Shown: positions 1 to 9,475 of the stretch, in pieces
Layout of the letters: each line of letters opens with the position of its first letter
How positions within the stretch are numbered: position 1 is the first letter of the stretch
From: Prochlorococcus marinus XMU1402
GTDB lineage: Bacteria; Cyanobacteriota; Cyanobacteriia; PCC-6307; Cyanobiaceae
Assembly: GCF_017696205.1 (NCBI RefSeq)
Contig: NZ_JAAORD010000001.1
Span: forward strand, 186,001 to 250,000
DNA length: 64,000 nucleotides
Direction: 5' to 3'
Notes under the pieces: model-generated
What the model saw: only the letters and a program-made list of their open reading frames with translations
Databases searched by the model: none
What the model was told of the DNA's origin: nothing
Made by a program: the position numbers and the translations under genes

Positions 1-436
1 TGCCTCCTAATTTTGTTACTCCTTCTACAAGTATTTTTACTTCCAATCCAAAATTTGTTTCTATTTCGGATAAATCAATGCCAGTATCTTCAACAACATC
101 ATGTAAAAGGCCTGCAGCAATAACAGATGAACTAGCACCTATTTCTTTGAGGAGATTTGCAACAGCAACCGGGTGGATTATGTATGGCTCACCACTCGCT
201 CGGAATTGTCCATCATGAGCTTTATAAGCAAGTTTAAAAGCCTTTACTATAAGGTTTTGATTCTCATCATTTTCTTTATTTGATTTTTCAAAATTATGAA
301 TATCTTTAAGAAGCCAATCGGGAACTTTTATTTGATAATTCAAAGATTCACTTTCATATTTTTTATTTTCAGGCAAAATAGTTTTGGAAACTTTAATTTC
401 GTTTTTTTCTTTTGAATTTGCAGCTGCCTCGGACAT
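1..436 (-). CDS. spoT: RelA/SpoT (p)ppGpp synthetase/hydrolase, N-terminal part
   Basis: The gene starts at an ATG (434-436, minus strand) and runs off the left edge of the window, so only about 145 N-terminal residues are visible. They contain the HD hydrolase region, with YIIHPVAVA and LLHDVVEDTG, the metal-binding His-Asp pair of ppGpp hydrolases, followed by VTKLGG. By family this enzyme makes and/or degrades the stringent-response alarmone (p)ppGpp; the synthetase and regulatory domains lie outside the window. It is divergent from the ABC transporter gene, with only about 54 bases between the two starts, so their promoters must overlap. Whether it is bifunctional cannot be judged from this part. 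Confidence 0.9.
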   Translation of the reverse strand, partial: MSEAAANSKEKNEIKVSKTILPENKKYESESLNYQIKVPDWLLKDIHNFEKSNKENDENQNLIVKAFKLAYKAHDGQFRASGEPYIIHPVAVANLLKEIGASSSVIAAGLLHDVVEDTGIDLSEIETNFGLEVKILVEGVTKLGG

Positions 437-490
437 TTTATATTGCTTTAGATGTATTTTATTTAGGTCTAGAAAAATTTGCTATAAATT

Positions 491-2089
491 ATGGAAATAA
501 ATAAAGAAAAAATTATTGTAGTTAAAAATCTTACTGTTAAATATGGTTTAAAAAAGCAACCTATTATCAAAAATTTTAATTTGGAAATAGATAGTGGAGA
601 TCATTTGGCCATAATAGGACCTTCAGGATGTGGAAAGACCACTTTTGCAAAAACATTGGTAAATATATTGCCTGAAAAGGCCACTTCTAAAGGGTATTTA
701 TCGATTTCTAATGTAGATCCTAGGAAAATAAATAACAAAGATGCACAATTATTTAGAAGAAAGAATTTTGGATTTATTTATCAAGACTCTATAAAAAAAC
801 TTAATCCGCTAATGAGAGTTGGGGATCATTTATATGAATTATTTAAAACTCATGATCAAACGAAATCATCTGTACTTATTAAAAAATTAGTAAAAGAAGT
901 TTTTCAAAAAGTTGGAATTGAAGAAAGTAGACTTAATTCTTTCCCACATCAATTTAGCGGTGGAATGAGACAGAGAGTTTCTATAGCAATGGCACTTGCT
1001 TTGAAACCTAAAATATTAATAGCTGATGAACCTACAACAAGCTTAGATACTAAAACAAGTTTCGAAATTATGCAAGAAATAATTCATCTATGTAATGAAT
1101 TTGATACTACTTTAATTTTAATTAGTCACGATATAAATCTTGCAGCAAAGTGGTGTAAGAAAGTTGCAATAATTGAAAAGGGATCGATTGTTGAAAAAGG
1201 GAATATATTAGATATTTTTCAATCACCAAAATCAGATATCGGGAAAAAATTAGTAAATGCTTCAAAAATAGTATTAGAACCAAATATTAAAATTAGTGCT
1301 CGAGATGAGGTCGTTCTAGAGGTAAATAACCTAAGACATTGGTATCAATTAAATTCTTCAATTTTCATTAATAAATGGAATAAGGCTTTAAATGAAGTTA
1401 GTTTCAAATTATATCAGAATGAGACTCTTGGAATAGTTGGTTCTTCAGGGAGCGGTAAAAGTACATTATGTAGGGCTTTAATTGGACTTCTTAAAGTAAG
1501 AGGTGGTGAAATCAAAATTTATGATAAAAATCATGCATCTAAAAAAATTAAATCTTTTAAAAAGAATAATAACGTTCAAATTATTTTTCAAGATCCTTTT
1601 TCAAGTTTAAATCCGAAAATGACAATTAAAAATAGTTTGGAAGATATATTTTTTATTCAAAAAATTTCAGACAAAAGAAAAATCGAAAAAGAAATAAAAT
1701 TAATGTTAAGAAATTTAAATCTTCCCTTAAATAATGATTTTTTGAATTCTTATCCTAGCCAATTATCTGGTGGTCAATTGCAAAGAATTTCATTAGCCAG
1801 AGCGCTATTGTTGAAACCAAAAATTTTGATTTGTGATGAGAGCGTAAATATGTTGGATGCTTCAGTAAAAATAGAGATTCTTGAATTACTTAGATTCTTG
1901 CAAGAAAAAATGAATTTAACTATTATCTTTATTACTCATGATTTAGGCATTGCTAAAAGATTTTGTGATAGGTTGCTAGTTATGAATCACGGAAAGATAG
2001 TTGATGAAGGAGAAAGTTCTACAATATTCACAAAAACTCAAAACACGTATACAAAATCGCTTCTAAATTCCTCTTTAAATCTTATTTAA
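491..2089 (+). CDS. Fused two-domain peptide/nickel-type ABC transporter ATPase (DppD-DppF-like)
   Basis: A 532-residue protein with two complete ABC ATPase domains. The first has Walker A GPSGCGKT at residues 43-50, signature FSGGMRQR near 157 and Walker B ILIADEP near 176. The second has Walker A GSSGSGKST near 317, signature LSGGQLQR near 425 and Walker B ILICDES near 446. The order and motifs match fused DppD/DppF (OppD/OppF) ATPases that drive import of peptides or related small solutes. No permease or binding-protein gene is adjacent, so the substrate cannot be inferred from context. The gene converges with the rluD-type gene and overlaps its 3' end by 8 bases. Confidence 0.85.
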   Translation: MEINKEKIIVVKNLTVKYGLKKQPIIKNFNLEIDSGDHLAIIGPSGCGKTTFAKTLVNILPEKATSKGYLSISNVDPRKINNKDAQLFRRKNFGFIYQDSIKKLNPLMRVGDHLYELFKTHDQTKSSVLIKKLVKEVFQKVGIEESRLNSFPHQFSGGMRQRVSIAMALALKPKILIADEPTTSLDTKTSFEIMQEIIHLCNEFDTTLILISHDINLAAKWCKKVAIIEKGSIVEKGNILDIFQSPKSDIGKKLVNASKIVLEPNIKISARDEVVLEVNNLRHWYQLNSSIFINKWNKALNEVSFKLYQNETLGIVGSSGSGKSTLCRALIGLLKVRGGEIKIYDKNHASKKIKSFKKNNNVQIIFQDPFSSLNPKMTIKNSLEDIFFIQKISDKRKIEKEIKLMLRNLNLPLNNDFLNSYPSQLSGGQLQRISLARALLLKPKILICDESVNMLDASVKIEILELLRFLQEKMNLTIIFITHDLGIAKRFCDRLLVMNHGKIVDEGESSTIFTKTQNTYTKSLLNSSLNLI

Positions 2090-3041
2090 CTCTAAGAACA
2101 CTTAGTAATTTTTGAAAATCTAATGGTAATTCTGATTCGAATATCATTTCTTCACCATTTATTGGATGTATAAGTCCAAGCTTAATGGCGTGTAAAGCTT
2201 GGCCATCTAATTTACATGGTAGTTTTTTACATCTTCCATATAACGGATCTCCCACAATTGGATGATTAATGTGAGCGCAATGAACTCTTATTTGATGCGT
2301 TCGCCCTGTATCTAGTTTGAAACTCATTAATGAGTAATTCCCAAATCTTTCTTCTAATTTCCAATAGGTACAGGCATACCTCCCTGAAGTTTCTTCAACT
2401 ACTTTATATTTCAATCTATTTAATTTATCTCTGCCAATGTGTCCCACTATTTGGCCTTCTTCGGAACCAGGTGCCCCATGAATTACTGCAATATATTCGC
2501 GTGATGCTATTTTTTCTTTAATTTGTTTCTGGAGATTTACTAAAGCCTCTTGGCTTTTTGCAACTACCATACATCCGGAGGTATCTTTATCTAGTCTGTG
2601 AACGATCCCAGGTCTTAGTTTCCCATTAATTCCAGGTAGATCTTTACAGTGAAAAAGTAATCCATTCACTAAAGTTCCAGATTTGTGTCCAGGGGCTGGA
2701 TGAACTATCACTCCTGATTGCTTATTGATTACTATGATGTGCTCATCTTCAAAAAGGATATTTAAATCCATTTTTTCAGGTTTCAAATAAATAAGAGGTT
2801 CTGGAGGAGGCATCCATATTTGAACATTGTCGCCATTTTTTAATGGGGTTTTTGCTTTCGCGGTCTTATAGTTTACAAGTACTAAACCTGAATTTATAAA
2901 ATGTTGAATTCTTGCTCTACTTTGTTCTGGCCTTTTACTTACCAACCATCTGTCTAGCCTCATAGGGAGAGGTAGCTCATAAATAATTTCTATAAGCTCA
3001 CCTTCTCCAATGCCGAAAGAATTTTGATTATTTAATTCCAT
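2082..3041 (-). CDS. rluD: RluD/RluC-type 23S rRNA pseudouridine synthase
   Basis: 319 residues. An S4-like RNA-binding segment is at about residues 26-80, followed by the RluA-family catalytic motif HRLDKDTSG at 148-156, whose Asp151 is the expected catalytic residue, and RTHQIRVH further on. The family isomerises uridine to pseudouridine in large-subunit rRNA. The start codon overlaps the end of the upstream rbgA-like gene by 10 bases, implying a two-gene ribosome-maturation operon transcribed leftward. Assignment to RluD rather than RluC or another paralogue rests on overall layout and is less certain than the family. Confidence 0.85.
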   Translation of the reverse strand: MELNNQNSFGIGEGELIEIIYELPLPMRLDRWLVSKRPEQSRARIQHFINSGLVLVNYKTAKAKTPLKNGDNVQIWMPPPEPLIYLKPEKMDLNILFEDEHIIVINKQSGVIVHPAPGHKSGTLVNGLLFHCKDLPGINGKLRPGIVHRLDKDTSGCMVVAKSQEALVNLQKQIKEKIASREYIAVIHGAPGSEEGQIVGHIGRDKLNRLKYKVVEETSGRYACTYWKLEERFGNYSLMSFKLDTGRTHQIRVHCAHINHPIVGDPLYGRCKKLPCKLDGQALHAIKLGLIHPINGEEMIFESELPLDFQKLLSVLRVK

Positions 3042-3904
3042 AGTGGGACTTCTAAAGCAATTTTGCCCAGCATTTGATTTCTATAATCTTCTAATAACTT
3101 ATGAGACATTCTCCTTTTATTGCCTGATGTATGTTTTGACGCTGCTTCGTCGATCCAAGCAGAAGGACTCTTAAAGCCTTTTGTAATATCAACTCCATAT
3201 CTATTAGAAATTTGTTTAACTGAGATATTCGCATTCTTATCTTTGTTGAGAGTAGATATAATTTTGATAAATCCAATTGCGACACTCTCTATTTCATAAG
3301 CAGCTTCACCAATGTCGTCACAAAGTGCAAGATTAAGTGCTGATTTTTGATCTTCTAAATTTGGAGGTATTACACCAGGAGCATCTAGCAAATCTATACC
3401 ACTTTCTAATTTTATCCATCTTAAATTACGAGTCACGCCTGCTTTTCTAGCGCTATCTACAACTCTTTTCTTTGCAATTCTATTAATTAGTGCTGACTTT
3501 CCTACGTTTGGAAAACCAAGTGTAAGGGCTCTAATTGGCCTAATTCGCATTCCTCTAGAGATTCTTCTATCGTCGATTGACGACCTAGAATCTTTGGCTG
3601 ACTTACAAATTTCTTTAATACCTATTCCTCTTTTAGCATCACACCAAAGAGGATATTGATCCTTAGCATTAAACCATTTATTCCAACTATTGATTGTATT
3701 AGGGGAGATCATGTCTGATCTGTTAATAACAAGAATATGTTTTTTATTATCTATCCATTTATTTAAGTGTGGATGTCCTGTGGACAAAGGAATTCGTGCA
3801 TCTCTAACTTCTATAACTAAATCTACTTTATTGATAACTTCAGATAATTTCTTTTCTGCTTTTGCAATATGGCCTGGGTACCATTGAATTTTGGGTATGT
3901 CCAC
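3032..3904 (-). CDS. rbgA: RbgA/YlqF-type circularly permuted ribosome-assembly GTPase
   Basis: 290 residues opening with PKIQWYPGHIAKA, the conserved start of YlqF/RbgA proteins. The GTPase motifs are in permuted order: the G4-type NRSD at about 61-64 precedes G1 GFPNVGKS at 130-137 and G3 DAPG at 174-177. The family uses GTP in late assembly of the 50S subunit. A GTG start is used (3902-3904); no in-frame ATG lies near it. It is co-directional with and overlaps the downstream rluD-type gene, so both probably share a transcript and act on the large subunit. Confidence 0.9.
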   Translation of the reverse strand: MDIPKIQWYPGHIAKAEKKLSEVINKVDLVIEVRDARIPLSTGHPHLNKWIDNKKHILVINRSDMISPNTINSWNKWFNAKDQYPLWCDAKRGIGIKEICKSAKDSRSSIDDRRISRGMRIRPIRALTLGFPNVGKSALINRIAKKRVVDSARKAGVTRNLRWIKLESGIDLLDAPGVIPPNLEDQKSALNLALCDDIGEAAYEIESVAIGFIKIISTLNKDKNANISVKQISNRYGVDITKGFKSPSAWIDEAASKHTSGNKRRMSHKLLEDYRNQMLGKIALEVPLWN

Positions 3905-4042
3905 TTCAATAAATCAGATAAAATTTTGTATTCCTTTTAGTTTTTATAAGTTTCAAAAGTATTTACTTCTAAAGTTTAGTATAAATTGAATGACTAAAAA
4001 AAATTTTATAATCGTTAATTCTTAAATTTTATTAAGGCATAG

Positions 4043-4056
4043 GTAACAGTAACTAC
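4043..4056 (+). promoter_or_regulatory. Candidate NtcA-type site upstream of pgk
   Basis: The sequence GTAACAGTAACTAC fits the NtcA consensus GTA-N8-TAC exactly. Twenty-three bases downstream is TAACGT (4080-4085), which fits TAN3T, the spacing of a class II NtcA promoter. A competing -10 hexamer, TATGAT at 4094-4099, is at the wrong spacing. Because the region is AT-rich, chance occurrence is possible; binding is unproven. Confidence 0.35.
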
Positions 4057-4117
4057 TTTTTAACCCAATAGACCCAAATTAACGTTAGGGTCTTATGATT
4101 AAAAATAAGCTTGTTTA

Positions 4118-5326
4118 ATGTCAAAATTATCTCTTTCCAGTCTTGATAAGACACATTTAGAAGGAAAAAAAGTTCTTGTAAGAGTAGATTTTAATGTTCC
4201 ATTAAATGAAGATGGTCAAATAACCGACGATACGCGTATTCGTGCAGCGATCCCAACTATTGAATATCTTATTAATCATTCTGCAAAAGTAATTTTAGCT
4301 GCTCATTTTGGTCGACCAAAGGGTCAGGTAAATGAAAAAATGAGATTAACTCCAGTAGCAGCAAGATTAAGTGAATTGTTGGGGCAAAATGTTGCTCTTA
4401 CTAACAGTTGTATTGGTGATGAAGCAGTTGCACAATCAAATAGCTTATCTAATGGAGATGTTCTTTTACTTGAAAATGTTCGTTTTTTTGGTGAAGAGGA
4501 AAAGAATGACCTGGAGTTTGCTAGAAAATTAGCATTACATGCAGATATGTATGTAAATGATGCTTTCGGTGCTGCTCATAGAGCTCATGCTTCAACTCAG
4601 GGTGTTACTAATTATTTAAGTCCCTCAGTAGCTGGATTCCTTTTAGAAAAAGAATTGAAATACCTACAAGGAGCGATAGATTCTCCAAATCGTCCATTGG
4701 CAGCAATAGTTGGAGGATCAAAGGTTAGTAGCAAAATAGGAGTACTTGATTCTTTACTTGATAAGTGTGACAAAATCATGATTGGTGGAGGTATGATTTT
4801 TACCTTTTATAAAGCTAGAGGTTTAGATGTCGGAAAGAGCCTTGTAGAAGAAGATAAACTCGAGCTTGCTAAAGATTTAGAAGCAAAAGCAAAAGCAAAA
4901 GGAGTAGAACTATTATTACCCACTGATGTTGTTTTAGCTGATGAATTTTCTCCGGAAGCCAATAGTAAAATATCTCAAATTGATTCAATTAGTGGCAATT
5001 GGATGGGTCTCGATATTGGTCCAGATTCCATAAAAGTTTTTCAGAACGCTCTTGCAGAATGCAAGACAATTATTTGGAATGGTCCAATGGGAGTTTTTGA
5101 ATTTGATAAATTTGCAGACGGTACAAATGCAATAGCTACTACTCTTGCGGACTTAAGTGCTTTTGCTGAAGTTTGTACAATAATTGGTGGTGGAGATTCA
5201 GTCGCAGCAGTAGAGAAAGCAGGATTAGCTGAGAAAATGTCTCATATATCTACTGGGGGTGGCGCAAGTTTGGAACTTTTAGAAGGTAAAACCTTACCAG
5301 GTGTAGCTGCGTTAAACGACGCCTAG
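4118..5326 (+). CDS. pgk: Phosphoglycerate kinase
   Basis: 402 residues, the usual bacterial PGK length. It has the N-terminal RVDFNVPL motif (about 22-29), the substrate-binding Arg/His segment around [17 protein letters not shown] in the hinge region and the C-terminal nucleotide loop with GGGDS and TGGGA. The enzyme interconverts 1,3-bisphosphoglycerate and 3-phosphoglycerate with ATP/ADP and serves both the Calvin cycle and glycolysis in cyanobacteria. It stands alone as a plus-strand gene with a 213-base upstream region holding a possible NtcA site. The ATG at 4118 gives the family's normal N-terminus. Confidence 0.97.
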   Translation: MSKLSLSSLDKTHLEGKKVLVRVDFNVPLNEDGQITDDTRIRAAIPTIEYLINHSAKVILAAHFGRPKGQVNEKMRLTPVAARLSELLGQNVALTNSCIGDEAVAQSNSLSNGDVLLLENVRFFGEEEKNDLEFARKLALHADMYVNDAFGAAHRAHASTQGVTNYLSPSVAGFLLEKELKYLQGAIDSPNRPLAAIVGGSKVSSKIGVLDSLLDKCDKIMIGGGMIFTFYKARGLDVGKSLVEEDKLELAKDLEAKAKAKGVELLLPTDVVLADEFSPEANSKISQIDSISGNWMGLDIGPDSIKVFQNALAECKTIIWNGPMGVFEFDKFADGTNAIATTLADLSAFAEVCTIIGGGDSVAAVEKAGLAEKMSHISTGGGASLELLEGKTLPGVAALNDA

Positions 5327-5327
5327 G

Positions 5328-6062
5328 CTATAACTCATCAACAATATCAATGCTCTTTGTGAAAGTAATTATTCCTTCAGGGTGAGCTATGATTCCTGAC
5401 CAAATTTGTATCGCTGGTTTTGAAGGTGCTCTTGTTATTTTAAAAATACCTCCAGACGCTAATGGCTCTAATAACATTTCTTGTTCAAAAAATGAATTAA
5501 CTTGATGAGGTTTTATAGCTCCAGCAATAATCACTTCTTCAAGAGGCTTATTTATAATTATGTCGATATCATATTTTGAACCAGTAAGAACTCTATCAGG
5601 AATTTTAAAACTAATATCTATCTTTTTTTTATCGTTTCTTATAGTTGTGAATAAATTTTTGATAATCCCTTCATCTATTTTCCCATTTACAATTGAAAAT
5701 AAATAATCAAAATTGGATTCGAGTATAAATATTTCTCTATTAACTATTTTTTCTCCAGAAACTTTTATTCGCAAAATATCTTCATTTACAATATTAGATT
5801 TTAATCTTTTGATTTTCCATTTGCTGTTAGGGAAATCATTAATAATCTTTGAAAATTGTTTTGGTATATTTTGGCTTTCTTCATTTCTAAAATTTTTTTT
5901 AATGAATTCTAAATCTCTTGTATTTAAAGAGTTTTCAAGATTTCTTATAAAATCAACTTTTAAAGTTTCTGTTATTGCTGAATAGGGAATAATAAGATAA
6001 ACAAATAAGTAGAGAAGAAATCCTATATTTTTGAATAAGTTTAAATTAAACATATTAATCAT
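5328..6062 (-). CDS. Conserved hypothetical exported or membrane-anchored protein
   Basis: 244 residues of unrecognised family. A hydrophobic stretch covers about residues 10-30 (GFLLYLFVYLIIPYSAI), typical of a signal peptide or a single N-terminal anchor, after which the protein is soluble, mixed alpha/beta in appearance and rich in Lys and Ile. An internal Met4 is an alternative start. The gene ends one base from the pgk stop (convergent) and is divergent from murG with a 32-base gap. A periplasmic location is inferred; I can assign no function. Confidence 0.6.
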   Translation of the reverse strand: MINMFNLNLFKNIGFLLYLFVYLIIPYSAITETLKVDFIRNLENSLNTRDLEFIKKNFRNEESQNIPKQFSKIINDFPNSKWKIKRLKSNIVNEDILRIKVSGEKIVNREIFILESNFDYLFSIVNGKIDEGIIKNLFTTIRNDKKKIDISFKIPDRVLTGSKYDIDIIINKPLEEVIIAGAIKPHQVNSFFEQEMLLEPLASGGIFKITRAPSKPAIQIWSGIIAHPEGIITFTKSIDIVDEL

Positions 6063-6094
6063 TGGGTATTTTTATTCTACTAATTTAAGTTTTT

Positions 6095-7186
6095 ATGTCT
6101 AAAAAAAATAATTTATTAGTCGCAGCCAGTGGTACAGGGGGGCATATTTTCCCAGCATTAGCAGTTTCTAAAGAGGTGGAAAATGAATGGAATATTCATT
6201 GGTTGGGTGTTCGTCAAAGATTAGATGCAAATTTTATTCCTAAAAAATATAATTTGAGGACTTTGAATATAAAGACACCAAGAAAAAATGTTTTTTTGTT
6301 TTATCAATATATAAAAATTTTAATGTCAACTTTCCAAATAATTAGGATCTTAAAAGAAAAAAAAATTAACTTAGTTTTTACGACTGGCGGTTATATATCA
6401 GCACCTACTATTGTTGCTTCAAAACTTCTCAGGATACCTATCATTATTCATGAATCAAATGTAATTCCTGGAATGGTCACGAAATATTTTGGTTTTTTAT
6501 GTAACTATGTTCTTTTAGGGTTTAAGAAAACAAATTCTTATTTAAAAAATTGTAAAACTATTTTCACTGGAACACCTTTAAGAGAGGAATTCTATAAATT
6601 TAATTTTTTGCCAGAATGGGTTCCAAAAGGCAATGGCCCTCTTTTGATTGTTATGGGAGGTAGTCAAGGAGCAAAAGCCATAAATCAAATTCTTTATGAA
6701 TCTCTAGAATTTTTAATAAAAAAACAATTTCGGATAGTTCATATTATTGGCGAATCTAATCAACAATCTTTTTATGTAAAAAAATCCAAAAATTATATTC
6801 AAAAGAAATTTACTAATGAAATAGCAGCTTTAATTCAAAACTGCGATCTTGTAATATCGAGATCGGGTGCAGGAACAATCAATGAACTAATAGAGGCTGA
6901 AAAACCTTCAATTTTAATTCCATATCCAGATTCTAAAAATAATCATCAGGAGAAAAATGCAATGATTCTTGCTGAATTTGGAGGCTCAGTTTTAATCAAT
7001 CAGAATAAAATTTCTAAAGAAGTTTTTGAAGAAACCCTAGAAAGAATTTTTAAAATAAAATCAAAAAAGGGGAAAAATCATTATGAAATATTAGAACTTA
7101 TGAAGAAGAACATGGAAAATAATAATAAAATTAAATCTAAAAATGAGATTAAAAAATTTATTAATTATTTTTTAAAGGAATTCTGA
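6095..7186 (+). CDS. murG: UDP-GlcNAc:undecaprenyl-pyrophosphoryl-MurNAc-pentapeptide transferase
   Basis: 363 residues, matching MurG. The N-terminal GTGGHIFPALA loop (about 13-23), the central GGSQGAK segment (about 187-193) and the C-terminal RSGAGTINEL donor-binding motif are all present. MurG is a GT-B glycosyltransferase on the inner face of the plasma membrane that converts lipid I to lipid II in peptidoglycan synthesis. It overlaps the 3' end of the convergent aminotransferase gene by 22 bases. The ATG at 6095 places the first glycine-rich loop at the expected distance. Confidence 0.95.
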   Translation: MSKKNNLLVAASGTGGHIFPALAVSKEVENEWNIHWLGVRQRLDANFIPKKYNLRTLNIKTPRKNVFLFYQYIKILMSTFQIIRILKEKKINLVFTTGGYISAPTIVASKLLRIPIIIHESNVIPGMVTKYFGFLCNYVLLGFKKTNSYLKNCKTIFTGTPLREEFYKFNFLPEWVPKGNGPLLIVMGGSQGAKAINQILYESLEFLIKKQFRIVHIIGESNQQSFYVKKSKNYIQKKFTNEIAALIQNCDLVISRSGAGTINELIEAEKPSILIPYPDSKNNHQEKNAMILAEFGGSVLINQNKISKEVFEETLERIFKIKSKKGKNHYEILELMKKNMENNNKIKSKNEIKKFINYFLKEF

Positions 7187-8289
7187 ATTTCTTTACATAA
7201 AAGAGTGTTATTTTTCCTATTCTGCAAACTTATTCTTGCCCACTTTTCGTCAAGAAATCTAAAAGAACTGCATTCTCTAAGCAATATTCCCTTATTTTCT
7301 AAGTATTTTATATTTGGGGACAGAGATGTTTTACTTTCTATTAAAAAAAAGTTGGTTGAAGAGTTATGAACTTTAAGGTTCTCTATTTTGGATAATTTTT
7401 CAAATACTCTCTTTTTTTCAATATTTATCCAGCTGTGAATCTGTTTTGTCCACTGTTCATAGAATTTCTTATTACTTAGTAGATCAATTCCGGCTTTAAT
7501 AGCAAATGAATTTAAAGGCCAAGGATCTCTATTTATTTCCCATTGTTTAAGTTTTTTTGATGAGCCAATAACGTAACCTAATCTAAGACCAGGAATATTG
7601 AAGATTTTGGTCAAGCTTCTCAAGACTAATAAATTATCAAACCTTTGGGTTAATGGTATTAAAGATTCTTTGTCTCCATCAGGTGTTATCGATAAGAAAG
7701 CTTCATCGCAGATAACTAATTTATATTTTTTTACAACTTTCTCCAATGAATTCTTGTCCCATAATTGGCCGGTAGGGTTATGTGGATTTGTTATCCAAAT
7801 AACATCACCTTTTGGATAAAGCGGAAATGATTGAGGAAAAATATAATTCCAGTTTTTTGGTAATTTGCAATGTATAAAATTGCTATTCCAAAAATTTAAA
7901 GATCTTTCATAATCAACAAATGATGGAGAAGGAATACAACTTATTCCAAATTTGGATGCTTCATAACCTGCCCAGGTTATTAGTTCAGAAGCTCCATTCC
8001 CAGGCAATATATTTTCTGGATTTATCCCATGAAATTTGCCGATTATTTCTTTCAGATCACTCAAGTTTCTTTCTGGGTAATATCTAAAGCCAAGATTCTC
8101 AATTTCCGCATTTATTGAATCTATTAGTATTTGAGGGGGATCAAAGGGTACTAATGATGCACTCGCATCAATGATTTCGGAGGGCAATAAATTTAATTTT
8201 TTCGCAATTGCATATACATTGCCACCGTGCTTTAAGTTTGATCCTTGCATGGCTAACGTTGAGTAATCATGAGGTTCAGATTTGTTCAT
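7165..8289 (-). CDS. cobD: PLP-dependent class I/II aminotransferase, CobD/HisC-like
   Basis: 374 residues with fold-type I PLP motifs: NPHNPTG, the cofactor Asp in CDEAF, and the Schiff-base Lys in RSLTKIFNIPGLRLGY. The N-terminal HGGNVYAIAKKL is typical of the CobD/CobC subgroup, which decarboxylates L-threonine-O-3-phosphate to make the aminopropanol arm of cobalamin. Histidinol-phosphate aminotransferase is the main alternative, but HisC proteins usually lack the HGGN opening. It lies upstream of nothing related to cobalamin here; the next gene on the same strand is pyrD. Confidence 0.7.
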   Translation of the reverse strand: MNKSEPHDYSTLAMQGSNLKHGGNVYAIAKKLNLLPSEIIDASASLVPFDPPQILIDSINAEIENLGFRYYPERNLSDLKEIIGKFHGINPENILPGNGASELITWAGYEASKFGISCIPSPSFVDYERSLNFWNSNFIHCKLPKNWNYIFPQSFPLYPKGDVIWITNPHNPTGQLWDKNSLEKVVKKYKLVICDEAFLSITPDGDKESLIPLTQRFDNLLVLRSLTKIFNIPGLRLGYVIGSSKKLKQWEINRDPWPLNSFAIKAGIDLLSNKKFYEQWTKQIHSWINIEKKRVFEKLSKIENLKVHNSSTNFFLIESKTSLSPNIKYLENKGILLRECSSFRFLDEKWARISLQNRKNNTLLCKEIQNSFKK

Positions 8290-8305
8290 TATTCATTCTC
8301 AAATG

Positions 8306-9475
8306 TTATTCAACCCATTTTAAATCTGATCCAATTGCATCTTTGATATTAGATAATTGATGGTTATTTAGTTGCTTTAAAAGTCCCTCAAGTATATCTG
8401 GTACTAATTGTGGACCCTTATATATCCATCCTGTATAAAGTTGAATTAATGATGCTCCAGAACAAATTCTTTCCCAAGCTGACTCAGGACTATCTATTCC
8501 ACCAACTCCAATTAATATAATCTTTTTATCAATATTATGTATTTGTTTTATTATTTGATTTGCTTTTTTTTGTAGAGGCCTTCCACTTAATCCTCCATTC
8601 TCTTGAGAGAGTAATAATCCGGTTTGCCTAATCTTTCTATTTTCAAGACCTAATCTATCAATGCTGGTATTTGTAGCAATTATTCCATCGATTTTTTCCT
8701 CGATTATTAATTGGCAAATATCTTCAATATCTTTAAGGCCTAAATCTGGTGCAATTTTTACAAATAATGGTGGACAATTAGGTATGTTTTTAATTTCTCT
8801 AAGAAGTTCTTTTAGAAGAATTGGATCTTGTAACTTTCTTAGTCCTTCAGTATTTGGAGAACTAACGTTTATTGCTGCGTAATCACAATATGGAATTAAT
8901 AATTTTAGAGATGTTAAATAATCATCTTTTGCTTGAGATAAACCTGTAATTTTTGACTTCCCGAAATTTATCCCTAAACAAATATTCTTCCTGTTTTTTT
9001 TTAAATCAATACCTTGTTCAAGAAAGTTTTTAACTAGATTTTCAGCACCATTATTATTAAAACCCATTCTATTTAATGCCGCCTCTTCTTCTGCTAATCT
9101 AAACAATCTTGGTTTGGGATTACCTTCTTGAGCAAACTTAGTAACTGTTCCAAGTTCAGCAAATCCAAAACCAAAATTTTGCCATATGTTTGCAGCATTT
9201 CCATTTTTGTCAAAACCCGCAGCTAAACCAATTGGATTACAAAAATTTATTCCACATATTTTCTGAGTTAACCTTTGGTCAGTTATAGAAAATTCTTCAT
9301 TTAGATTTTTTAGGATATTTGAAATTAATGGCCAATTATATTTTCTTGAACTGAATGATAGAAGGTTAAGAGATAAATTAGTTAAATATTCTGCATCGAT
9401 TCCGGAGTCTTTTTTTAATATAGGAGTAACCAAGTTTTTATAAAGATTTTTAAATACCCTCTTTTGTTCATTCAT
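8306..9475 (-). CDS. pyrD: Dihydroorotate dehydrogenase (quinone), class 2
   Basis: 389 residues. Class 2 features are the N-terminal membrane-association extension, NPIGLAAGFDKNG, NVSSPNTEGLR with the catalytic-base Ser region, and the FMN phosphate loop GVGGIDS. The enzyme oxidises dihydroorotate to orotate and passes electrons to quinone at the membrane, the fourth step of pyrimidine synthesis. Its ATG overlaps the rnhA stop in an ATGA arrangement (9472-9475), suggesting translational coupling to rnhA. Confidence 0.95.
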   Translation of the reverse strand: MNEQKRVFKNLYKNLVTPILKKDSGIDAEYLTNLSLNLLSFSSRKYNWPLISNILKNLNEEFSITDQRLTQKICGINFCNPIGLAAGFDKNGNAANIWQNFGFGFAELGTVTKFAQEGNPKPRLFRLAEEEAALNRMGFNNNGAENLVKNFLEQGIDLKKNRKNICLGINFGKSKITGLSQAKDDYLTSLKLLIPYCDYAAINVSSPNTEGLRKLQDPILLKELLREIKNIPNCPPLFVKIAPDLGLKDIEDICQLIIEEKIDGIIATNTSIDRLGLENRKIRQTGLLLSQENGGLSGRPLQKKANQIIKQIHNIDKKIILIGVGGIDSPESAWERICSGASLIQLYTGWIYKGPQLVPDILEGLLKQLNNHQLSNIKDAIGSDLKWVE

